This document shows, one piece after another, positions 1-13,006 of a DNA stretch of 64,000 bases. How positions within the stretch are numbered: position 1 is the first letter of the stretch; each line of letters starts with the position of its first letter. The position numbers and the translations under genes are program-made. This stretch comes from Perca fluviatilis (lineage: Eukaryota > Chordata > Actinopteri > Perciformes > Percidae). Location of the stretch: positions 13,434,073 to 13,498,072 of the forward strand of contig NC_053129.1 in assembly GCF_010015445.1 (NCBI RefSeq). Reading direction: 5' to 3'. The notes beneath the pieces were generated by a model. That model saw nothing but the letters and a program-made list of their open reading frames with translations. It was not told where the DNA came from and ran no database searches.

Positions 1-387
1 TCAATAAGCTTGACTGATTACTGATTCAAATACAGAGTCATGTGTAGCTTTTTTTTTTATTGCATCTTGTAACTGCTGTTGACAGTGCTGTCTAGAATTT
101 GTGAATATAGAGCTATGAACATTGCATTTTTGTGTGCATAATCCATTGGTCATGTTTGAAAATAAACTGATTGACTAAAATAAAGTGGTGGGCAGTGAAT
201 TCCCTGTAGTATCACTTCATCACACTTCCAGCCTCCATTAGGAAAAACCAAACAGTGATTCTCATCCTGAATTCCAGTCAGGCAAAGTTGCACCTGTGGG
301 ACTTGCATGCAGTCATCTTTACTCCCTGATTTCTAGACTTGATCCTCAACACAGTAGCTGACTTGGTGTCCAGAGGGGTAATGGATG

Positions 388-932
388 TACAGTACAGGCC
401 AAAAGTTTGGACACACCTTCTCATTCAATGCGCGTTTTTTTTTTTTTCATGATTATTTTTTAGATTCTACATTGTAAGGATTTCACGAAAGGCGTCTAAA
501 TATGAATGAACATATGGAATTATGTACTTAACAAAAAAGTGTGAAATAACTGAAAACATGTCTTATATTTTAGATTCTTCAAAGTAGCTACCTTTTGCTT
601 TTTTATTAATAAGGGAAAAGATTCCACTAATTAACCCTGACAAAGTACACCTGTGAAGTGAAAACCATTTCAGGTGACTACCTCAGGAAGCTCATTGAGA
701 GAACACCAAGGGTTTGCAGAGTTATCAAAAAAGCAAAGGGTGGCTAATTTGAGGAATCTAAAATATAAGACATGTTTTCAGTTATTTCTTCTTTTTTGTT
801 AAGTACATAATTCCATATGTGTTCATTCATAGTTTTGATGCCTTCAGTGAGAATCTACAATGTAAATAGTCATGAACATAAAGAAAACTCATTGAATGAG
901 AAGGTGTGTCCAAACTTTTGGCCTGTACTGTA
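388..932. mobile_element. Tc1/mariner-like palindromic MITE, copy 1
   Basis: Begins TACAGTACAGGCCAAAAG and ends with its exact reverse complement; the inverted match extends over at least 40 bases and resumes further in (the CTCAAAGTAGCCACC-type block on both arms). TA at both ends fits a Tc1/mariner target. No transposase ORF is present. Confidence 0.75.
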
Positions 933-2224
933 CATGTATTACATTTAATCATATATAGTTGCTCAAAGTGCGGAATGCGGGCCGATGGCCATCCCTTTCG
1001 AAACATTTTGTGCAAACCCCAAATGTAACATATATTTATTCACCTCTATTCACACACACAATGAGGCATATTTTCAGTTGTGATTGAAATGTATTTTTTG
1101 AGTTACTATATAGGCCAACTTTGCATAAACTAAGCATTCTGTAGCAAATAACAATAAACCCACTATTAATTACATTATCTTAATGCAGTGTAACTACTTC
1201 AGCGTGTAAATAATGCACCTAAAATACAAACGTTCTCCGACATGCACTCTAACAATGCGGCCCTATTTCTGATACCGCTGCATCCATTATGTTTTAACCA
1301 TCTGTGGCCCATTTTAATATTTTCCCTTTCAACAGCTTACATTTTATACACTAACCAGCTACTGCGTCCAACTGCACCCCCCTAAGTGTCTTTCAGGTTA
1401 GCAGCTTGGAGAAAGCTACTGGTTGCATGGCAACTAGCAGCAGTGTTGTGCATGAACATGCTAAAAGAGTGCAGTTTTTCCTGCCATCAATTATATGCTT
1501 AAATTCATCTAAATTTTAAGAACCCTTGTCATAATATATCCATTAGAGCTGAGAACAAGACGCTAGTGGCTCCGTGAGGATGTAAGGCACAGCAGGGCTT
1601 AGAGACATATGCTCAAGGCAGCATGCTAACATGCTCACAATGACTATAACTTGTCTTAAGTAACAGGTATAATATTTTCTATGTTCACCATCAGTAGCTG
1701 ATGGGGCTGTCATTAGTTTTACGTATATTTGGTATATTGGCTGGCTGTTGCATTTACTAAACCATAAATTAAAACATATCGAATGAGGTCTTATGGAGTA
1801 TACTACGGCTTATGTAAAAACAAAACAAAAATTATTTGTGGCTCCAGTTGCGTGACATGATAAATAAATTAATTAAATGTCCTCAAGTGATGTCACTTGA
1901 GTCAGCGTCTGTTGGGGCTGAGCTGAGGACTGCAAGTTTGAAAATACAGTAAATCAAAAATCAGGGGATGTGAAATTAGAATGAAGTGAGCTTACCAGAC
2001 GGGTTTAGCCTGCTCCTCATCGCTGCTATCGGCTTGAGGCTACATTAACAGCTGCTAGCATCACACCCGAATCTCGGATCAAGTTGGCGGTCGATTGCAT
2101 TGTGGGTAATGTAGGCACTTGGTTTTGTCAACAAAGAACAAAGAACAATGCATAGAATAAAAATGAAATATTGCTGGTCCAACAATGTTATAGGGGTGCA
2201 ATGCTAAATCAGTGTTATTCTCTT
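933..2224. other. Intergenic sequence without recognised genes
   Basis: AT-rich and with many stop codons in all frames. Plus-strand AATAAA hexamers near 160-185, left of the first MITE, could mark the 3' end of a gene outside the window. Confidence 0.4.
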
Positions 2225-2614
2225 TTAAAGGAACACGGCGACTTATTTGGAATTTAGCTCATTCACCGTAACCCCCTGAGTAAGACAAGTCGATATATAC
2301 CCTTCTCATCTCTGTGCGTGCTGTAACGCTGTCTGACGGCTCCAGCGGCATCAGCCCATCACAGAACAGGCAGGTAAATGGTTCCAGTAATCCTACTGCT
2401 CCGAATAAGTGACAAAATAACGCCAACATGTTCCTATTTACATGTTGTGATTTGTAGAGTCATAGCGTGTACAAAAAACAACGTAACATGAGACACAGCC
2501 ATCTTCTAACCGTAAACAAACCGGGAACTATATTCTCAGGCGGAAGAATATAGTACTTGGGCGGAGTGATATGCTCGCAGCAAGCCTGTCTGAGAATATA
2601 GTTCCCGGTTTGTT
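2225..2614. mobile_element. Truncated palindromic MITE beginning TTTAAAGGAACACGGCG
   Basis: A long left arm ends in a hairpin: CAAACCGGGAACTATATTCT near 2517 recurs inverted near 2590-2614. The right arm stops soon after the loop, so only half of a foldback element seems to remain. The sequence resembles a repeat I recognise as widespread in teleosts; family name not known. Confidence 0.55.
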
Positions 2615-3358
2615 GAAAGAGTTGAAAATGAGCACAGTCTGTGAAAGTAACATACTGTTCTTCTGATGTTTTCAAGCCAATTATAACCAGCTGAAACCAG
2701 AAATGACTGTGCTCATTATTGCTGCAGACATCACAGTCTAACAAGTACATGTACTCCACCTCCATCAAGCCAATTACCGCAATTTACTGTCAAAAACAAT
2801 GTCACAATAAATCATCCTCCCAATTTTCATAAGCTCTCACCAGTTACAGTAGGTTTGAGATACTGTGATTCAGATAAAAGAGTTGACCTTATCCTTATCA
2901 GGGTTTAGAAAATATTGAATTTACTAACTTCATTTCCAAAAGTGATTGAATATCTCAGAAAAAAAGTGCTGCAATTCACATAATCTTTAGACACAAGTCA
3001 CATTTCCAAAGTTCATGTAATTTATTTAGACCAAATAGCGCTCAATCTGATTAAGAATCACAAGTAGAAAAATATTATTTCCAAATAAATTGTGATCACA
3101 TGTGTTTTTATCTTTGAACTGAAGCAAGAATTAAACAAGATGCAAGAGATCAAGACAACAGAAGGCCACTTTCAAGATGATAATATCCATCAACATAAAA
3201 CCCAGGGGGGTAATAAGAGGTTTTTGATTAGAATTTCTACCCCTCCATTTGCACCGCACTAGCACTAATGACATCCTGCTACGTAATTGAAAATTAAACA
3301 CACATTTCACAATAAAAGCATAACATTTCAAGTAGGTTTATAGTGCTGTGATGTAAGG

Positions 3359-3364
3359 TTTATT
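3359..3364 (-). terminator. Candidate mmut polyadenylation signal
   Basis: AATAAA on the minus strand about 600 nt downstream of the mmut stop codon. It is the first canonical hexamer noticed in that direction; no transcript evidence is available. Confidence 0.35.
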
Positions 3365-3968
3365 CGTGGATGCCAAAAAAGATGCTCTGCTCATCTCAAG
3401 CCAATGTTTCACATGGTACTGTATTATGTTTAACATATCCTAATCTGTTGAAATGTAGTGTATGATGTATTGTTTTTTTAAGTATGGGTAAAAGTCTTAA
3501 TATAGTTTCATTTGTGTTAACTTTATAGTATTGACCATTTCTAGGATATTTACAGGATATTAATAATGCTGTAACCACTGCAATTCACACACAGGCATGC
3601 TGTTAGGGTGAAATCACCATTTATCCGACTGAAGAAGTTATGTGGGAGAGGATTTCTTTAGATATATTGAATTAACAAAACTAGATACTGTTGGGTACAT
3701 GTTGACTTTTTTTCTTTGTGAAGTTACAGGACTGAAAACGGCAAACTGTGCGGATACTAAAAATCTAATTTCATAACAACCATGCCTGTCCAACAGGTTT
3801 TTTATCATTTTGACTGCTGAACATGCTGTGTTCTCACGGTGGGAAAGGACATTTTAGCTTTTTACAATCTTTTGCGACCTGATTCTATACAGAAGTGTGG
3901 GTTCCCACTTGTGGCGTTTGTTGTTGATACAACATAAATAGACAGTTCTTCAAGTTGTAGTTTGAGTT

Positions 3969-6900
3969 TCACATGACCTGCCGGATTTTTTCCAGGCTCC
4001 TTTCAATGTTGTCAATAACCTCCACAGCAGCTTGTGGGATTCTGGTTCCTGGGCCGAAGATGGCGGACACGCCGCTCTGATACAAGAACTCGTAGTCCTG
4101 CATACACACAGAGGTGGAACACAGTTCATGTGAACTGCAGTTAATTCATTCAGTGAAAGAATGATGTACACAGTCCCTATGTTGTTAATTATGCTACAAC
4201 GGATTCAATTAGAAGTATCACCAAAAGGAAAGAGATGAAATGTAACACTAAGATTGACAGGAACAGGATGACAGGAAATGACACTGCACTGCATGCAAGC
4301 AAGGAAACCCTACGGTGTGGTCATGATGATCACAACAGATTCATTGTATGTCCACATTATGCCAGGATTATGATTTTAAACCAGATACATGATGGTGTGT
4401 TTCCTGGCTTTAAGTAGGCCAGCAGCCAAGTAAAAATTATTGATGAATTTCCTTTGTTCAGATGGAGGCATGCGAGAAAAACACATTTTTCTTCAAGAAT
4501 TCACAGTAACACGGGCTGAGTGATTGATTGGGTCCGGTATTCCTTTAAGGGGCTTGCGTTGGAAAGAGCAGAAACGAAGACAAACTAAAGAGACAATGAA
4601 CGAGAAACAAAGCAAGATGGATGTCTACTAAATGTCATATAACAGGACATCAAACAGGAAATTCTCACGGTTAGAGATTAGATAATCATGAAAATCAAAG
4701 GTTACCTGTGGTGGGATGACGCCGCCACAGATGACCAGGATATCTGGCCTGTTGAGCTTCCGTAGTTCCTTGAGGAGCTCTGGGACCAGGGTCTTGTGTC
4801 CTGCGGCGAGCGTGCTGACCCCGACACAGTGTACGTCTGCGTCGACCGCCTGCTGGGCTACCTCAAGGGGAGTCTGCTCACCCAAGAGTCAGACATGGAA
4901 ACATAAAGAAAACACAACTCTGACTGAGGTGTACGAAACATGAGAAAGAAAGGAAAAATACAATAGAATCTGGTGCAATACAATTACTACAAAGTAAAGT
5001 ATTTTAGTATATTATCTTTTCTAATTTTTCATTTCATCTGATTTGTATAATATTTGTTTTACTACTACTAACATACTGATGGAAGCTGTACTACTGGAAG
5101 CTATCACAAAAGAAGACTGATCCATCCTGAACAGCTTCAGGACAGGGAGTCATCAGGATGTTACAACATCACATTGATTCAGTCATATGATATCCAGCAT
5201 CCAAATCTAAGTTCAACTGGGTGAACAGGATCAAAAAACAACAACTGACTGTGTTACTGTAGCATGTAATTAAGTTAAAGATCAATGAAACATATGACAT
5301 CATGAAATGGGGTTATGTTGTTTTTTTTTGGATGGTTTTAAATGAATTACATAAAAAGAAAAAAAAAGGTTTTAATTGTACTTTAACACAGAGAATAAAC
5401 GCAATCAAACTGCTTACAGACCTGTCTCATAGCAAATACTTGAACTAGTCATAGCAGGGAAAGCACAGGTCCAACTAATAAGATTAGCGGTGCCTTTATT
5501 CCATTTGAGTGTGCCTGTAGGCTCTGCAGTAAGCGAGCACGCACAGTAACAGGACCCTGGTGCTGACACACCTGAATGGAATGCAGCAATCATTAATTAA
5601 TGTAACTACTTGCACCTGCGTCCGGCAAGTCTAAATGTGAGTTTTGGGCAATTTTGCACTGCCTGGTACTGTAAATATACTAACAGAAAGGTCAATAGGC
5701 TGCTTTTTTAACTCCAAATATGTTGGTCTTTTCAAGTTAACGTCATTCAAAGCTCCCATTATACATACAATCAAATTGGAAAATAGATGTAAGGTAAAAC
5801 GTACACTTAAAGAGGGAAATGTGTGTGACTTTATGTAACTGGAACAGACCTAGATATAAGGTGAATGGTCAAGAGTTGTCTTCCTCTTGTTATGCACTTG
5901 CAGCAGTCAACATACTGTACAGTTTACATGCCTCCCAACTAGTCCGTCTGTGCCATGCATACGGTTAAGTATTAGTACTTTTCAGCGCACCTGGCTTCAA
6001 CAAAGCACCAATTAAGAGCCCTCCTAGCTGTAAAGTTTGTACGTTCTTAAATACAAAGAGGTGTTTGGCAGGATACTGTAAGAAAAAGAATCGCAAAACC
6101 ATTCATTTGTAAAAGACTTAGAATATCATTGAATCTCGAGTTTCTTTAAGCAATGTGGGTTTTAGCATCAAAAGCACATATCGTTTGTAGGTCATTCTCA
6201 ATAAACTAAAACAAAAATGTTTAAGTGACTTATATCTTACTCCCTACCTTTGATGATTACTATATTTTTTTTTCTTCTTCATTTTAGGGCACTTACAATT
6301 ACCTGAGACCTTAGTCAAGAATTGACCTACACTGCTTAAATGCATGTTAAAAGGTCTATTTAACTCCATTCTGCCATCTGACACTGACCTGAAACAGTGG
6401 TCCGATGTCCACATCAAAGCCCAGGTCAGCAAACCCTGTGGCGATGACTTTGGCACCCCTGTCGTGACCATCCTGCCCCATCTTTGCCACCAGCAGTCGA
6501 GGGTTCCTGCCCTCGTGCTTCTTAAAATCTGCAACTCTGAGATTTGAAAAACAAATTAGTAGAGTAATAATAACCTTTATTTATAGAGCACTTTTAAATA
6601 TCCAAATTACAAAGTGCTCCAGCAGGCGGAAAAACTCAAACAAACTCAAATTCAAACAAATACAAATTCATTAGGTTTTAAAAGAGAACAGATACAAAAC
6701 AATTTGGTGTATAAAAACCAATACAGTGTAAGAGAAAACATTTCAAAACTCAAGTAAAATCAGGAAAGGCTCTCCGATAAAAGTATGTTTTCAGAATGGA
6801 CTTCACTGACTCAGCAGACCTGATTTCCCTGGGCAGATCGTCCCATTCAGTTTTCGGCCGGGCCTTAGACAAAACAGACAAAAGAAGTCTGCCCGAGGAG

Positions 6901-9900
6901 CTCAAGTACATAGCGGCACAAACGTTACAAAGAGGTCAGAGAAAAAGCAGGGAGAGAGGCCATTAGGAGCCTTTTTTAAATATTTTCTAGAACATACTGG
7001 GAGCCAGTGTAAAGAAGCTAAAACATGAGTGATGTGATCCAGTCTCTAGGTACTGGTTGAAACCCTGGCAGCTGAGTTCTGTACAGTCTGGAGTCGATCA
7101 ACAGATTTTCGGTTCAGGCAAGTAAAGAGGCTGTTGCTGTTATCCAGGCATGATAAGATCAGGGAGTTTTTAAGATGATACAAACATGATTGCACAAGCT
7201 TTGTAGTGTATGCTGCTCAAAACACAAATTTCTGTCAAACCAGACACCAAAATCCCTTGTAACAGGCTTGATATGATCAAATAGGGGAAGAGCCCAAGGC
7301 AGAATTTGTTTTGCCATGTGATGGGACCCAATGACCAGTGTTGGGCAAGTTACTTCCAAAATGTAATACATTATAGATTACTAGTTACTGTCATTTGAGA
7401 GTAATTTGTTATATTACAATATTACTGTCTCTGAATTGTAATGCGTTACGCTACTTTTGCATTACTTTTCAGTTACTTTCACCAAAATAACAGCGGAAGT
7501 TTGACTTGGCAGCTAGCTTGTGAATTTCACCACCGGATCAATAAAGTCTCCTCTTTATCCACTTTAATACATCATAGATTATTCATAATATTTTCTATAA
7601 TTAATATGAATATGCAAAGTAACTAAAGCTATAAAAATAGAGAAGTAAAACATTCAATAGGCAAGTAGGAGAAAATGAAAATACTCAATTAACCCTTGTG
7701 TTGACTTCGGGTCAAATTGACCCGTTTTCAATTTTTGTTTTAGATCAGAAAATATGGGACGTAGAAATAAGCACTGAAAGTGTGTAGGAGAAAATGTAAC
7801 AATTTAAAACGTTGGAAAAATCAAAAACAAACGTAGAGAAAAAAAGGTTTTTTTTCAAGGTTGATGGGAAGACAACACAAGGGTTAAAAGTACCTTACAT
7901 TGTATTGAAGTATGGCATTGTTGGAAAATGTTTGTTTAAAGGACTTGAATAAGAAATTCATGTTTAGTTTAAAACAGTCTAAAGGAAATAGTCAATTATA
8001 GTGTGATTAAAACTCAATATTTACATTATTTACAGTACTTGATTTACAGCTGATATGTGAAAAGGTACACAACCTTATTTAACAGTAATTTCATTTTACT
8101 GCGAACCGTCACAGGAAGTGCTTTTATTCTGAAGTAGACTACACAGAAGTTGTCTGTGCACTCTTGCTCTGCTGACTTAGCGTCACCTGTTTGGACACAG
8201 ATGTTGTCCGTACCGTCTCTGGTTGGCTCTGAAACAGGACAGCACTTCAACGCAGTTTAATAACTCCTGAAAATAATGTCCATCTCGCAAATGTATCGGT
8301 CTCTGCAGTCATCTCAACCATTGAATACAGCAACAAGAAATAACACTCGCAGGTTTTTTTTCCTGTGCAGAAATGTTTCGTGGTGTTGGTGAATTCTTAA
8401 AAAAACACAATACACTACTAAATGCTGCGTTGTAACTTGCGTTACTGCGATTGTAACGAGTATAATATTACCGAAATTTAATTAGTAATGCATTATATCA
8501 CTGCGTTACAGCGAAAAGGAATACATTACTGTAATTGCGTTACTCCCAACACTGCCAATGACAAGGATCTCGGTTTTGTCCTAGTTCAGCTGAAGAAAAT
8601 GTTTACAAAAGATAATCATTAAGCATTACAGGGTCTGTGGATATAACGGGCAAGCACATCTGCATATCACCAGCATTAAAATAAAAAGAGACACCATATC
8701 TATAAAAATTGTGCCCAAGGGGAAGCATGTTATTTGTTATTTTCCAGTGCAGAGAGAACTTGTTTGGATTTTGATATAAAAGGCAACTTGGAAATTGGTC
8801 TATAGTTTTGAGGAAGAAAGGGATCCAGCCCAGGTTTCTTTTTTTAAGCAGAGGGTTCACAAAAGCAATTTTAAAGTAATCTGGAACACAACCACTTCAA
8901 GAGGGCTGAAGGACACACTCATATATGAAACTGTTTCTAAAAGTTCAGTCAAGATAGGTCAGGGACATTGGGGGTAATTGAGGCTCTAACCTTCGGGCAA
9001 TCACGCTGTGCATAATGAATGTAAAGATGCTAATTCGGTTTATGCTGTACCTATTGTGGGCCCCGGCGATCTCTTCATGCTCCCCATACTCGCTTCGGTA
9101 GGCACCGCTCACCATCCTGGTACTGGCCTTGTGTTCACCAAACACTTTCTTCATAGCATCAGTTATTTCACCGACCGAACATCTAAAAAAATAAATAAAA
9201 ATAAAAAGAGAGCATCTTCCTCAATACATGTTCACTTTATGACGATAAATAATGTAAGGCAGCCAGTTCTTCAATTTGTTCCAATTCATTTTAAGACTTC
9301 AAGACTTTAAGAGCCCATTCAATAAACTGAATGCAAACGTCTGGATTAGCTGGATTATTTATAATCATACCTTATTAAACACAGAATGGTAAAGGGTAAG
9401 TACCATTTTTTTTTTACCTATTTTCCTATGTTTTTGTGTCTAAGTGACTGATGGGAACAACAATCTTTGACATTGGTCCAGTATTAAGCGAGATTGCTGC
9501 AGTCGGCAGCGTCGAAACAAGCTAAAATGTAAGTTAATAGGGCAATTGTCCAGCTTGCATTTACCTTCACAAAAGTGCTTGTTTTGCCACTGACAGGCTC
9601 AGATTGATATTCTAAGTGTCTGACACAATTATGGAAAGGATCCCTTCAGAGATAGACCTTTTTTTAACCAGAAACAGCTCTGAAGTCGCTAGCGCTAAAC
9701 CCACCAGACTCTATTTAAAAAAGCAGTACTTTTAGCGTGTATAGAACCAACGGATTTTCACATGTAAATCGGTAAACTATGTGTTTATTTCAACCAAAAC
9801 TAAAACCAAGTTGTGATGGTTGGAAAAGTGGAAAGACGACCCAAACAGCTTTTCATAGTTGTTTTTTTTTTTTCCTTCTGTCAACTTTTAATGAAGTGTA

Positions 9901-12410
9901 TTTCACGATGCTAAAATTACTGTTTATTTACATGGAGTCGGTTGGCTTTTGCAAACGCAATTTCGCGGATGCTTTTATGTTTAAAAAAGGATCTTACTCT
10001 TTAACAGAAAGATCGACCTCCTTAGAAATCCTTTTCATAATGTTGTCAGACACTTAATATATCAATCTAGACACGAAAACATAGGAAAATAGGGTCCAGG
10101 TTGAAAAAAAGAAAACGGTAGTTACCCTTCAACACATCTCCATTAAAAGCAAAAAAAAAACATTTCGGGCCTGCTTATTAGTGTCTGTTTCATATTGGAG
10201 AAAGATTCACTCTAGTCTCATTTCCCACAATACCACTGTTGCATTGAGGGTAATAAAATAGCAATGATCTTCTGTGTCATTTGCAAGTCAATTGCTGAAT
10301 CATTTGTACAATGAAAGCATGAAGCATATTATATTGAGATGGATTAAAGGTCTAATGGAAGTAAAATTGCATGAGATGTTGAAGTGGTTTAAGATGATCG
10401 TGCGAGTTGTGCTGTTAAGCAATCCTGGTCCTGAGCCTCTCAGCAAGTGGGCTGTGATCAGCATGTGGACTCTTTGTCAGATCTCTCTTTTCCTTGATAC
10501 AGGCCTACCAGTATCAGTGTCATAATCAGTTTCTCCACATGTGTGCGGCCCTCATATCCAGGTCAGGTAATACATTTGATATTGTGGGCTATACCAAATA
10601 AGATTTAATTTCACATGTGACCTGCTTTACATACCAATATCTTCTTCACTAGTCTCTATTTAAAAAAACTTGGTTTTGGTAAGTTTGCTCAAAACTACAG
10701 TATAGATTAATAGTGCCTTGCCAATAGATACAACAGAAATTTGACTTTGGTATTCTGGCAGCTATATATATATATAAAAAAATAAATAAATACATTTAGC
10801 AAGCATAAATTACAAAATCTATATATGGGTCTAGCTAATCTTAGAAATCTTTACACTTTATTAATCCCGCAAGGGAAATTACAAGGTTTCCACTCTGTTG
10901 TTAGAATACACACTACACACAGGCCTGAAATACACACACATGCTCAGTACCTAGACATGCACTAATGGAGAGATGTCAGAGTAAGGGGGCTGCAGCTGTC
11001 GATTGACAGGCGCCCTGAGTTGTTTGGGGTTCAGTGCCTTGCTCAAGAACTGGCACCTCTCCAGTTACCAGTCCACCACCATACTTTGGTCCGTATTGGT
11101 CGGTATTAGGACTTGAACCAGCGGCGACCCTCCAGTTCCCAACCCCCTACATACTGAGCTACTGCCACCCCCTTTAAAACTTTAGAGTTATTTAAAAAAA
11201 AAACAGACTGCTATGGAAGTAACAGCTTAGTTACATTATGATGACGCTAAAGTCGTGCAGACACAAGAGTGGTCATTACACAATTAGAGTTAGTGACTGT
11301 GGGAATTTTGACCTGGCTCGTGCTGCCTCCACAGCCAGGGCTAAAAGGTTGCCTTCCTCGGTTCGGGCGCACTCCTCAATGGCTGCCAGGCACTTCTTCG
11401 CTGCCTCTGGGTCACGACTTTCCCTCACCTACAACAGAAGAAGGGAGCAACATGCCATAAATATGGGATAAGTTTTTTTTATCTGCCTTGCTAACAACAT
11501 AAATTGATATACTATTTTTAACCCTTTGTAATGTGTTAGAAAGCTGCACACATTTTTTGTGTTAGCGGGTCAAATTTGACCAGTGAAAATACTCATAAAA
11601 CAATGATTATCATCCAATATTGTTTTTCACCTTATAGTTAACTTATTATGTATTCATTTCCATGTAAACACTCTTTTAAAGTTGTTTTTTTTTGGCCCCA
11701 TGGACCTTTGATCTTAAAATATACCACCACTTGTCCTGGGTTGGAGGAGTTTTGGAGAAAGATTTTCGAATCATATAAAAATATCTATGGCATCCAAATT
11801 GACCCTGATCCCTTAATGTGCATTTGCGGCGTTGCTCCCGAGGGTAACTTAGGAAAGATATTTGTTCGGTTATCGCCTTCACTACATTATTGGCAAGGAG
11901 TTATTTCAGTGGCAAAAGGTAGACCCCCCAACACATAAAAGCTGGTTGAAAGAAGTGATGTCTTACATTCAAATCGAAAGATTAAATACATGATACGGGG
12001 TTCGAAACGTAAGTTTCAAGACACATGGTCCCCCTTTATAAGATATTTTAAAGAGCTCCCCTGCCTCTAAAATGGAGTAACCTACCTCAATTCCCCTTTG
12101 TTATATCATCCTTCTGGTTTTTATTTTAGTTTTACTTATTTTTTTAAATGTGTGCATGCCGGTCTTTTATAAATATCTATTTCTGCTAAAACCACTGTAT
12201 TATTATTATTTTTTCTTTTTTGGACGTGTCAGTTCTCTTGTTTTCTGGACTAGTAGCTTTATAATGTGGGATTTATACATTTTATGACGATGTGCTAACT
12301 CTTCTAGGGAGTATATCCTTTTTTCTTTATTTTTTTTAAAGCTGTAGGGGGGAGGGGTTGGACGATTATATTGTATTATAATTGTAACTGTTAAAACCCA
12401 ATAAAGAAAG

Positions 12411-12488
<78 letters not shown>

Positions 12489-12950
12489 ACCACTTAAAAA
12501 TTATATTTATTTTTGTATTTATTTATATTTATTATATTATATTTCAAATAATGAAGAAAATGGGTAATTATGGAATTATGTCTTTTAGAAGATGACATGT
12601 TAGAAGATGAAATAACCATGTAATTTTAAGTGTAATTTATTGTTCATGTGCATTATAAATTCACAATATTAGTATATGCGGATATTTGCTGAAGTATTCA
12701 AAACAAATGGTAAAAAGTTAAAATCACATTCTTCACATTATATGAAATTGTTCTTTTTAGTATTGACAAGACCAATAACTAAAACAAAATCTTGACATTA
12801 TAAAGTAGTCTATATCTTGAAAATGTACCTTTATATACTGTACACGCGTTATGGATTTTGGTACATTTATCGTATTATTTATTGGGGACTTCAAATCCCA
12901 ACATCAATATGAGAATTTTCTGGAGAGAATGTTCATTGATTTTGTGTGTG

Positions 12951-13006
<56 letters not shown>

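Larger units (their letters stand above)
6560..8980 (-). mobile_element. Decayed CR1/L2/Rex-like LINE, minus orientation, split by a hAT element
   Basis: Minus-strand translation across 8860-8600, 7320-7150 and 7110-6770 gives reverse-transcriptase C-terminal signatures: [16 protein letters not shown] (the degenerate YADD block), [29 protein letters not shown] and [20 protein letters not shown]. The 3' tail near 6560-6620 (minus: CTATAAATAAAGGTTATTAT) is typical of such elements. The catalytic YADD is lost, so it is dead. Lies in mmut intron 10; the outer limits are approximate. Confidence 0.7.

Noticed and set aside
120..190. 3' end of a plus-strand gene upstream of the window
   Set aside because: Two AATAAA hexamers are suggestive, but no coding sequence lies in the window to support it.
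11648..11938. 96-codon plus-strand ORF as a novel gene
   Set aside because: Its sequence continues through two frameshifts as an L1 ORF2 C-terminus followed by a 3' tail with (TA)n.
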